Assembly: GCF_001704415.2 (NCBI RefSeq)
Contig: NC_030808.1
Span: 139,205,089 to 139,269,088 of the forward strand
Direction: 5' to 3'
Source: Capra hircus
Taxonomy: Eukaryota; Chordata; Mammalia; Artiodactyla; Bovidae
Length of the DNA stretch: 64,000 nt
Shown piece after piece: positions 54,978 to 64,000 of the stretch (the first letter of the stretch is position 1; each line of letters begins with the position of its first letter). A program made the position numbers and the translations under genes. The notes under the pieces were generated by a model. It was not told the origin of the DNA and searched no databases. It saw nothing but the letters and a program-made list of their open reading frames with translations.

Positions 54978-57065
54978 CCCTTGTCATGCCCATTCTGTTG
55001 TTTTCCTTTATTTCTTGGCATTGATCCCTGAAGAAGGCTTTCTTATCTCTTCTTGCTATTCTTTGGAACTCTGCATTCAGATGCTTATATGTTTCCTTTT
55101 CTCCTTTGCTTTTCGCCTCTCTTCTTTTCACAGCTATTTGTAAGGCCTCCCCAGACAGCCATTTTGCTTTTTTGCATTTCTTTCCATGGGGATGGTCTTG
55201 ATCCCTGTCTCCTGTACAATGTCACAAACCTCATTCCATAGTTCATCAGGCACTCTATCTATCAGATCTAGGCCCTTAAATCTATTTCTCACTTCCACTG
55301 TATAATCATAAGGGATTTGATTTAGGTCATACCTGAATGGTCTAGCGGTTTTCCCTACTTTCTTCAATTTGAGTCTGAATTTGGTAATAAGGAGTTCATG
55401 ATCTGAGCCACAGTCAGCTCCTGGTCTTGTATTTGCTGACTGTATAGAGCTTCTCCATCTTTGGCTGCAAAGAATATAATCAGTCTGATTTTGGTGTTGA
55501 CCATCTGGTGTTGTCCATGTGTAGAGTCTTCTCTTGTGTTGTTGGAAGAGGGTGTTTGCTATGACCAGTGTATTTTCTTGGCAAAACTCTATTAGTCTTT
55601 GCCCTGCTTCATTCTGCATTCCAAGGCCAAATTTGCCTGTTACTCCAGGTGTTTCTTGACTTCCTACTTTTGCATTCCAGTCCCCTATAAATGAAAAGGA
55701 CATATTTTTTGGGTGTTAGTTCTAAAAGGTCTTGTAGGTCTTCCTAGAACCATTCAACTTCAGTTTCTTCAGCGTTACTGGTTGGGGCATAGACTTGGAT
55801 ACCTGTGATATTGAATGGTTTGCCTTGGAGATGAACAGAGATCAGGCTACAGCAATATGTGAACAGTGAATTTCCTGATGTTCAAGCTGGTTTTACAAAA
55901 GGCAGAGGAACCAGAAGTCATATTGCCAACATCCACTGGATCATGGAAAAAGCAAGAGAATTCCAAAAAAACATCTATTTCTGCCTTATTGACTATGCCA
56001 AAGCCTTTGACTGTGTGGATCACAATAAACTGTGGACAATTCTGAGAGAGATGGGAATACCAGACCACCTGACCTGCCTCTTGAGAAATCTGTATGCAGG
56101 TCAGGAAGCAACAGTTAGAAGTGGACATGGAACAACAGACTGGTTCCAAATAGGAAAAGGAGTACATCAAGGCTGTATATTATCACCCTGCTTATTTAAC
56201 TTATATGCAGAGTACATCATGAGAAACGCTGGGCTGGAAGAAACACAAGCTGGAATCAAGATTGCCGGGAGAGATATCAATAACCTCAGATATGCAGATG
56301 ACACCACCCTTATGGCAGAAAGTGAAGAGGAACTAAAGAGCCTCTTAATGCAAGTGAAAGAGGAGAGTGAAAAAGTTGGCTTAAAGCTCAACATTCAGAA
56401 AATGAACATCATGGCGTCCGGTCCCATCACTTCATGGGAAATAGATGGGGAAACAGTGGAAACAGTGTCAGACTTTTTTTGGGGGGCTCCCAAATCATTG
56501 CAGATGGTGACTGCAGCCATGAAATTAAAAGACCCTTACTCCTTGGAAGAAAAGTTATGACCAACCTAGATAGCATATTGAAAAACAGAGACATTACTTT
56601 GCTGACTAAAGTCCGTCTAGTCAAGGCTATGGTTTTTCCTGTGGTCATGTATGGATGTGAGAGTTGGACTGTGAAGAAGGCTGAGCGCCAAAGAATTGAT
56701 GCTTTTGAACTGTGGTGTTGGAGAAGACTCTTGAGAATCCCTTGTACTGCAAGGAGATCCAACCAGTCCATTCTGAAGGAGATCAGCCCTGGGATTTCTT
56801 TGGAAGGAATGATGCTAAAGCTGAAACTCCAGTACTTTGGCCACCTCATGCGAAGAGTTGACTCATTGGAAAAGACTTTAATGCTGAGAGGGTTTGGGGC
56901 AGGAGGAGAAAGGGATGACAGAGGATGAGATGGCTGGATGGCATCACCGACTCGATGGACATGAGTTTGAGTGAACTCCGGGAGTTGGTGATGGACAGGG
57001 AGGCCTGGCGTGCTGTGATTCATGGGGTCGCAGAGTCGGACACGACTGAGCGACTGAACTGACTG
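54978..57065 (+). mobile_element. BovB LINE with 5' inversion (twin priming)
   Basis: 54978-55845 is antisense endonuclease-to-linker sequence: a 189-codon minus-strand frame (55134-55703) with GDWNAKVG, TWTTPDGQHQNQTDYIL and catalytic GSDHELL. 55846-57065 is sense from the RT (starting CTACAGCAATATGTGAAC) to the 3' end GACTGAGCGACTGAACTGAC. About 470 bp between the two segments is lost at the inversion point. The sense part keeps a 233-codon frame (55859-56560) with FDCVDHNKLWTILREMG and intact RYADDTTLM; a frameshift lies in the T/G homopolymers near 56475. Confidence 0.92.
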
Positions 57066-57769
57066 ATGAACTACATATAAATAACTGCAAGCATTTCAGG
57101 TAATAAACTATGATTGTCATTCATTTTATACAATAAAGCTAGTTTTGATGTTTTAGTCTTTTTCCTTTGTAATTCTTCATAATCTGTATTTATTGTCTAC
57201 TTTAGATTTCCCTTGTATCAGGTACAGTTGTGTCATCTACTTTGCTTTCTCTTTCTTTCTTTCTCTTGTGCATGAGTATAAACTCAGTGAAAGTCTTCCA
57301 TTGAACTTCCCAGTGGCTTAAGTTCTCTTTACTCGTTTCTACATTTGAAGAATGAGTACTCAGGCTACACATTCTCCTAAAGCAGTCTGACTAGATGTTT
57401 AGAAACTCGAGTGCTAGGAACAGATAGCTGAATATTTAAAATATCTAGAGACACAACAGTATAAATAACCCTAAGTATGTGGCATTTGTAAATCATGGAG
57501 CAAAGCATAGACCATCTGTGAAGAGAAGGGAGATGTGGCTGCCAGTTCAGTGAATGAGCCTATGAACAGACAAGCTTAGCTGGTCTCAGGCCTGCAGCTG
57601 AACAAATTTGGTGAATCCCTGACAAACACTTCTCTCTTCAGTACCTCCTTAGAGTAGACAGATGGCAGCCTAACAATAGACCTTGGCTTACTTCTCTGAG
57701 AAATCGGGGGAGTAGTATAAATTAAATTACAAAATTTCTTTTCTTCTTATTTTAAAAATTTAGTTAATT
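57066..57769. other. No feature recognised
   Basis: Unique-looking; a short (CTTT)n lies at 57250-57266. Confidence 0.4.
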
Positions 57770-57945
57770 TCTTTATTTTTGGTGAAATTGGGTCTTAGTT
57801 GTGGTGCCTGGGCTCTGTAGTTGTGGTGTGCAGGCTTAGTTGCCCTGCGGCATGTAGGAACCCAGTTCCCTGATTAGGGCTTGAACCCATGTCCCCTGCA
57901 CTGGGAGGTCGACTCCCAACCACTGGACCACCAAAGCAGTCCCTC
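57770..57945 (-). mobile_element. CHR-type SINE
   Basis: TGGGTCTTAGTTGTGGTGCC, TTAGTTGCCCTGCGGCATGT and AACCACTGGACCACCAAAGC. Confidence 0.9.
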
Positions 57946-58225
57946 TTTTCTTGTTTTTGTCCCCTGTTATCCCATAAAGACAGCTTAGCAGTGTTCATCT
58001 TCCAGCTAGATTTAAAGTATACTTAAAGGAATGGTTAAAGTTTAAGGTAGTGGGAACCTCCTGCTATTTTCTCCCTCTGGTCTCCTGATCTGCATTTCAC
58101 TTAAATTTTCCTTAGTCTCTCATCTCATAATTAGAAATAAATAGCTCATAGTTTATGTGTTCCTGGGAATGATTTTTCCTAAAATACTCTTGTTGAAGTT
58201 TTTCTTATAACTTATGGTTAAGAGA

Positions 58226-58503
58226 TGGAGAAGGCAATGGCACCCCACTCCAGTACTCTTGCCTGGAAAATCCCATGGATGGAGGAGCCTGGTGGGCTGC
58301 AGTCTATGGGGTCGCTTAGAGTCGGACATGACTGAGCGACTTCACTTTCACTTTTTACTTTCATGCATTGGAGAAGGAAATGGCAACCCACTCCAGTGTT
58401 CTTGCCGGGAGAATTGCAGGGACGGGGGAGCCTGGTGGGCTGCCATCTATGGGGTCGCACAGAGTTGGACACGACTGAAGTGACTTAGCAGCAGCAGCAG
58501 CAA
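58226..58503 (+). mobile_element. BovA2-type SINE (two related arms) with AGC tail
   Basis: GGAGAAGGCAATGGCACCCC, linker CACTTTCACTTTTTACTTTC, second arm GGAGAAGGAAATGGCAACCC, ending CTTAGCAGCAGCAGCAGCAA. It matches the element at 71-352 over its whole length with few differences. Confidence 0.92.
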
Positions 58504-59291
58504 CTAGAAGCGTAATGTCCAACATGAGAAATATGACCAACACTGCTGCATGTTACAAACAAAAGTTGTTTAGAGAGTAAATCCCAAGAGTTCTCACACA
58601 AGGAGAAAAATTCTGTTTCTTTAATTTTGCATCCATATGAGAGGATAAATCTTCACTAAACTTACTGTGATCATCATTTCATGATGTATGTATGTCAACT
58701 CATTATGTTATACACCTTAAATTTATATAGTGCTGTATGTAAGTTATATCTCCATAAAGCTGGAAGAGAAAAAAAAAACACTAAGGAAGCCATAGAAAGA
58801 ACAAATGCGTTCTCCTTACAAAGAACATCTGACAGCTCTAATTAGGGATTCAGAGAAAAAGAGTGCACTCAGAATTTGACAAAAGATGAAGATAAGTGGG
58901 GAAAATGCTCTTTGAGTGCATTGCTCCAATTTCCTTTCAAGCAATTTCATTCTTTCAGAGCCCCTCCAAAGCTGGGTACCATAGGTGCACACTCTGTAGG
59001 GAGAGGAGCTAAAGCAGATAACTTACCTCTCCTTCTAGCACCACTTCTTTGCTCTCTATTTCTATCCTGGAAATGCTGCAGGCCAGGTGGAGAGGATGGA
59101 GAGGTGCAGGGTGGAGTGAGAGAGAAGCAGATGGGGAGAAGAAACCTAAATATTGTGAAAAATGAAGGAATGGTGACTTCGGCTAAATTTACAATTGTTT
59201 GAAGTATGGTTTATATTTACTGTTTCTAAGTATACCCTAAAAATATGTACAGGCTTAAAAAACAATTATATTTATTTATATAGTTATGAAT
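58504..59291. other. No feature recognised
   Basis: Unique-looking. ORF 58876-59202 (+) has no recognisable domain. Confidence 0.4.
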
Positions 59292-59625
59292 GAGTGAGTG
59301 AAAGTGAGTGAAATTTGCATCCGGCTCTTTGCGACCCCATGGACTATACAGTCCTTGGAATTATCCAGGCCAGAATACTGTCCCTTCACTTCAGAATACT
59401 AGCTTTTCCTTTCTCCAGGGGATTTTCCCAACCCAGGGATAAAACTCAGGTCTCCCACATTGCAGGCGGATTCTTTACCAGCTGAGCCACAAGGGAAGTT
59501 CAAGAATACTGCAGTGGGTAGCCTATCCCTTTTCCAGCGGATCTTCCTGAGCCAGGAATCAAACACAGGTCTTCTGCATTGCAGGTGGATTCTTTACCAA
59601 CTGAGCTATCAGTGAATCCCTGTAT
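59292..59625 (-). mobile_element. Bov-tA SINE, tandem
   Basis: Two tRNA-like head complements, TTCTTTACCAGCTGAGCCAC (near 59472) and TTCTTTACCAACTGAGCTAT (near 59592), each preceded by CTCCAGGGGATTTTCCCAAC-like or TTTCCAGCGGATCTTCCTGA bodies. This mirrors the tandem copy at 17925. Confidence 0.87.
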
Positions 59626-59639
59626 ATAGTTATAAATAT

Positions 59640-59852
59640 AAAAAAGGAAAAGACTGATGCTGGGAAAGATTGAGGGCAAGAGGAGAAAGGGGTGGCAAAG
59701 GATTAGATGGTTGGATGGCATCACTGACTCAATGGACATGAGTTTGAGCAAATTCCTGGGAGATAGTGAAGGACAGGAAAGACTGGTGTGCTGCAGCCCA
59801 TGGAGTCTCAAAGGGTCAGACATGACTTGGCAACTGAACAACAATGACACAT
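59640..59852 (+). mobile_element. BovB LINE 3' end
   Basis: GACTGATGCTGGGAAAGATT to CATGACTTGGCAACTGAACA + ACAATGACAC tail. Confidence 0.9.
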
Positions 59853-59854
59853 AC

Positions 59855-60116
59855 TTATTTATTTTTGACTCTGCTGGGTCTTTTAAACTATGAGTGGGTT
59901 TTCCCTAGTTGCAACAAGCAGTGGGGTTACTCTCTATTTGTGGTGTGGGCTTCTCTTGTTGTGGAGCATGGGCTCTAGGGCACCTGGGCTTCAGTAGTTC
60001 TGGTGCATGGGCTTAGTTACCCCACAGCATGTGGAATCTTCTGGACTAGAGGTTGAACCGGTGTCCCTGCATCGACAGGCGGATTCTTAAACCACTGGAC
60101 CACCAGGGAAGTCCTG
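59855..60116 (-). mobile_element. CHR-type SINE
   Basis: GACTCTGCTGGGTCTTTTAA, GCTTCAGTAGTTCTGGTGCA and AAACCACTGGACCACCAGGG + AAGTCC. Confidence 0.92.
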
Positions 60117-60849
60117 CTACACAGGTTTTAAAACCAACTGATGGCCATGTTTATTTTAATTTCTGGGTGGAAGGTCAGAAGAACTCTCCAGGGTTCTTAG
60201 CTGAAAGCACATGGAAATAGTCCTTGGGCGAGTGGCTGGCCCATCTGCACAGAGCATCAGTCCGCTAACAAAGAAAGCCCTGAGTTGAAACTACAGGAAA
60301 TTGAATTATGAACAGTTCTGGAACCCAGTAAATGAATTATAAAATGACTGTTTTATGCCCTGAGCCAAACTTCTCTATATTTGGGCAGCTCCCTGGCTCT
60401 TGTTGGCATGAGGGTGGGTGGGTTTCCCTCACACTCAGACAGGTTTCTACATTTGCATGGTGACATATGCATTATGTATATTGATTTAATTCACTTGGCA
60501 AGTTTATACAAATCATAACAGAAGCTTTTATATGCTGGCAGAATAAGGAGAACCATATGTTTGAGAAATTATACTTTGTGAAATAGCCTTTTTCTTGGAG
60601 AAAAAAGCAAAATTAAACAATTAGTAACCTTATTGGAATAATGCACAGAAGACAATAGGGTGTTTTTAAATCTGAAATACCCTTGCAGATTGCAAGCTCA
60701 GAGTCGATCATGACTATTCAAGTGGGATGGAAATGGATTTTTAAAATGTGGTGAGGCAAACTCTAAAACATTATTGTGAATATTAATACCAAACAGCATT
60801 TAATATGCTTTCTTTTATAATTTAGTGGTTTCTTCCTAAAGAGATGTGG
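60117..60849. other. No feature recognised
   Basis: Unique-looking, AT-rich in the right half. Confidence 0.4.
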
Positions 60850-61128
60850 TTGCTGCTACTGCTGCTGCTAAGTCGCTTCAGTCGTGTCCGACTCTGTGCA
60901 ACCCTATAGACTGCCTCCTACCAGGCTCCTCTGTCCCTGGGATTCTCCAGGCAAGATCACTGGAGTGGGTTGCCATGTCCTTCTCCAATGCATGAAAGTG
61001 AAAAGTGAAAAGTGAAAATGAAGTTGCTCAGTCATGTCCGACTCTTAGCAACCCTGTGGACTGCAGCCTACCAGGTTCCTCCGTCCACGGGATTTGCCAG
61101 GCAAGAGTACTGGAGTAGGGTGCCATTG
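60850..61128 (-). mobile_element. BovA2-type SINE (two related arms)
   Basis: Begins with the GCT-repeat complement of the AGC tail (CTGCTACTGCTGCTGCTAAG). Two arms are separated by CATGAAAGTGAAAAGTGAAA. Inverted relative to the copies at 71 and 58226. Confidence 0.92.
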
Positions 61129-61419
61129 TTATACACTTTCTAATGGCGTCACTGAAAAACTCTCCCAGTGGCCTGACTCAGCATGGAGGTGCTTCTTTTG
61201 TTAATGGCTACCTCAGTAACTTAGGAATGATGTGATTCAATAATTCATGGTTTGTTAAATCAAAACATGTGCAGTTATTTACAAGTCTCAGAACTCTGTT
61301 CTCAGAAACAAAATACTTTGGGGATAGAAAAGAAAAACTAGTTCAGAAAACACTGCAAAATAAATCACTGACTCAAGTCTGGGAGCATTTGCAATTTTAG
61401 AAGATCCTAAGGGAAGAGC

Positions 61420-62202
61420 GATATGCAGATGACACCACCCTTATGGCAGAAAGTGAAGAGGAACAAAAAAGCCTCTTGATGAAAGTGAAAGAGGAGAGTG
61501 AAAAAGTTGGCTTAAAGCTCAACATTCAGAAAACGAAGATCATGGCATCTGGTCCCATCACTTCATGGGAAATAGATGGGGAAACAGTAGAAACAGTGTC
61601 AGACTTTATTTTTTTGGGCTCGAAAATCACTGCAGATGGTGACTTCAGCCATGAAATTAACAGACACTTACTCCTTGGAAGAAAAATTATGACCAACCTA
61701 GATAGCATATTGAAAAGCAGAGACATTACTTTGCCGACTAAGGTCCATCTAGTCAAGGCTATGGTTTTTCCAGTGGTCATGTATGGATGAGAGAGTTGGA
61801 CTGTGAAGAAAGCTGAGAGCCAAAGAATTGATGCTTTTGAACTGTGGTGTTGGAGAAGACTCTTGAGATTCCCTTGTACTGCAAGGAGATCCAACCAGTC
61901 CATTCTGAAGGAGATCAGTCCAGGGTGTTCATTGGAAGGACTGAGGCTGAAGCTGAAACTCCAATACTTTGGCCTCCTCATGCGAAGGTTTGACTCATTG
62001 GAAAAGACCCTGATGCTGGGAGGGATTGGGGCAGGAGGAGAAGGGGATGACAGAGGATGAGATGGCATCACTGACTCAATGGACATGAGTTTGGATAAAC
62101 TCCGGGAGTTGGTGATGGACAGGGAGGCCTGGCGTGCTGTGATTCATGGGGTCACAAAGAGTTGGACATGACTGTGTGGGTGAACTGAACTGAACTGAAC
62201 TG
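61420..62202 (+). mobile_element. BovB LINE 3' third
   Basis: From TATGCAGATGACACCACCCT (the YADD codons) to CTGAACTGAACTGAACTG, flanked by a perfect 11-bp duplication AAGGGAAGAGC (61409-61419, 62203-62213). Two open stretches (61443-61787 and 61803-62057) are separated by a TGA at about 61788. Confidence 0.94.
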
Positions 62203-62492
62203 AAGGGAAGAGCAGGGCTGATCTGCTGACCTTCTAAAGCCACCACTGGACAAGGCTACAGGGTCCACACAGGAACCAGGAAAAACTTGTACCTGAGCCC
62301 AAAGTCAGAAAGTCTTAATCAAAACATTCCCTTTGCCTTTGCCTTACAACCAAGGGAGTCTCTGGGGAGGGACTGGGTCCCTCACATCCTCCTACAAAGT
62401 TCCTTGATTCCCTCCAACCCTCTTCCCCAGTCCCCAAGTACCATCTCCCATTTCCTCCTTTAACTCCAATGCTACTTCCCACTCACCCCTAT
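62203..62492. other. No feature recognised
   Basis: Includes the BovB target duplication at its left end; otherwise unique-looking. Confidence 0.4.
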
Positions 62493-63038
62493 TGTTGTAG
62501 CCACACATTCCGGGAAACAAACTCACTGAGAAGGACAATGTAGATAGTGGAGTGCAGCTTATTACACCGGCGGACCCAAGGCAGAGTCTCCTCTTAGCCA
62601 AGGACCCTGACCAGCATTTTTGAAAATCTTTTATACCCTATGTGTACGTGTCTGAACCCACCACCCCAAATTCCTTGAGACTTACATAAACCAAGGAAAA
62701 TACAATCCCAATAACCCCATCATTCACATGCTATGTGCTCATGTGCTCAAACAGTCAAACAATTAGCCAATAATCAATAAACCCGAGGTTACACTCTGAT
62801 AGATACAGAAGCATTTATGGCCTGTCTGGAGGAAGGGGTGATTAGTGTATGTTTTCTCTTAGGCAATGAGTAACCTAGATACGATCTTCAAGGTTCCCCT
62901 GTCTTGAGGGGGTCTTATCCTTCTGTTGTTGTTTTCATAGTCACTAAACAGAGTTCAGAGTCCGTTGGAAAGGTGGCCGAACATGATCAACATGAACAGG
63001 CCTAAGATGGAGTCCAGGCCCTATGAATTCCTTCTTCA
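62493..63038 (-). mobile_element. Solo LTR of class-I-type endogenous retrovirus
   Basis: On the minus strand it begins TGAAGAAGGAATTCATAGGG and ends GGAATGTGTGGCTACAACA, i.e. TG...CA, 546 bp. A 4-bp target duplication CTAT sits on both sides (62489-62492, 63039-63042), the size typical of gammaretrovirus-like (ERV1) integration. GTAATAAGCTGCACTCC near its 3' end could be a variant polyadenylation region. No internal viral genes are present. Confidence 0.72.
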
Positions 63039-63639
63039 CTATAAGCTTATGAAAATGGATGCCTGAGTAGAATGGAAGGAACCACAGTCCTACACCCCAC
63101 ATGCACTCGATCTCCACTTAGACTCTCAGCTACACTGAAGTACAATATTTAGCACAGTGCCCTGCCCAGAGTAGGAGCTCAGTAAATATATAGTAGCACA
63201 CAGTGGGCAAACCTTGGGTTCCATGTAGCCTCATTCCTATGTCCTGGGACACCCTCACCCACACCTATAGTGTGGAAGGGATCTCAGTGACAGTGAATGA
63301 CCTACACAGCAATCTAGTAGGTAAGTTACATTGGTGACCTTGCAGGTGTGCAACGTGGAGTCTAAACATCCTGGGTGCCTGGACAAATCTGGTTGGCCCA
63401 TGTTCAGACTCCCTCTTGTCTGCTGTAAGGGCCCTGGGCTTCCAACCATGGGCATGGGCATGACTGACTTTGTTTCCCAGAGTGGAACTGTGTGGATGGG
63501 CTAAACAGACAGACACTCAACAGCTCCCTCTGCAACCTTCACCCGGCTTAGGGGACTTTGCTGTGCTTTTCCTTTCTTTTTATTATTTTTTTCCATCTTA
63601 TAACTCCTGTGTTTGTTTGTTTCTTTTTTTTTTTCTTTC
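63039..63639. other. No feature recognised
   Basis: Unique-looking sequence with overlapping short ORFs of no recognisable family. Confidence 0.4.
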
Positions 63640-63857
63640 AAATATTTATTTATTTGGCTGCATTGAATCTTAGTTGTGGCATATGTGGAAATCCTCCTTG
63701 CATCAGGTGGGATCTTTCATTGTGGTGCAGGGACTCTCCAGTTGTGGTGTATGGGGCTCAGTAGTTGTGGATTGTGGGATCTTAGTTCCCAGACAAGGAA
63801 TTGTCCCCTGCATTGCAAGGCAGATTCTTAAATACTGGACCACCAGGAAAGTCCCTT
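63640..63857 (-). mobile_element. CHR-type SINE
   Basis: ATTTATTTATTTGGCTGCAT, CTCAGTAGTTGTGGATTGTG and AATACTGGACCACCAGGAAA + GTCCC. Confidence 0.9.
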
Positions 63858-64000
63858 CCTGTGTTTCTTACTCTCCTGGAAAAGGCTGTTTTTCCATAGA
63901 CACTCAACTAGCTGGAACACAGATTTCTACAAGAACTGGACATAGACTTTGGAGCCTTGGTTCTTCTCAGCTGATTTTGTTGTTTGATGCTAAAGAGCTG
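63858..64000. other. No feature recognised
   Basis: Unique-looking sequence to the window end. Confidence 0.4.

Noticed and set aside
61526..62086. Minus-strand ORFs such as MPSSHLILC...-type proteins, repeated at 26234, 35383, 38200, 56427, 61526
   Set aside because: These are antisense shadows of the BovB C-terminal coding region and recur wherever that region occurs.
8200..64000. B3GALT5 coding exon expected from human synteny
   Set aside because: No ORF of about 310 codons other than retroelement frames is present; 5' non-coding exons cannot be recognised from sequence alone.

Overview
The window is mammalian nuclear DNA from a ruminant, almost certainly a bovid. The evidence is its repeat content: many BovB (RTE-type) LINE fragments, tRNA-Glu-derived Bov-tA/BovA2 SINEs, artiodactyl CHR SINEs and ruminant-type L1 3' ends. 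I could not decide between cattle, sheep, goat or a relative. There are no prokaryotic genes, operons or CRISPR arrays.

Only one host gene is supported: the 3' end of SH3BGR on the + strand. A 30-nt micro-exon (1243-1272) and the terminal coding exon (7784-7894) encode the acidic, Glu-rich C-terminus. Each is bounded by AG/GT or AG sites and both are in phase 0. The intron between them carries a trimeric higher-order AT-rich minisatellite (4585-5056) and a ~1.85-kb GT-rich minisatellite (5828-7677), which ends only ~106 nt before the terminal exon. From about 8.2 kb onward no coding exon was recognised. From human synteny the next gene would be B3GALT5, but its single ~310-residue coding exon is not here.

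From 8 to 64 kb the window is intergenic and dominated by retroelement debris. Larger pieces: a near full-length minus-strand BovB with its RT core deleted (14815-17808); a nested stack in which an old L1 is split by a twin-primed young L1 and by a BovB, both with target-site duplications (21114-25135); a BovB with long RT ORFs but a damaged catalytic motif (39791-41755); a long minus-strand BovB (45062-47990); a twin-primed BovB (54978-57065); and a solo class-I-type LTR with a 4-bp target duplication (62493-63038). Between them lie single-copy stretches (for example 11.55-13.8, 27.1-28.3, 28.8-30.5, 49.4-50.1, 50.4-51.6, 57.1-57.7 and 60.1-60.8 kb) in which I see no gene.

Almost every long ORF is a BovB or L1 ORF, its antisense shadow, or a frame through the GT minisatellite. 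I found no undescribed gene system. The most interesting structures are the SH3BGR intronic minisatellites and the nested insertion stack. Repeat boundaries without a stated target duplication are good to roughly 5-20 bp.
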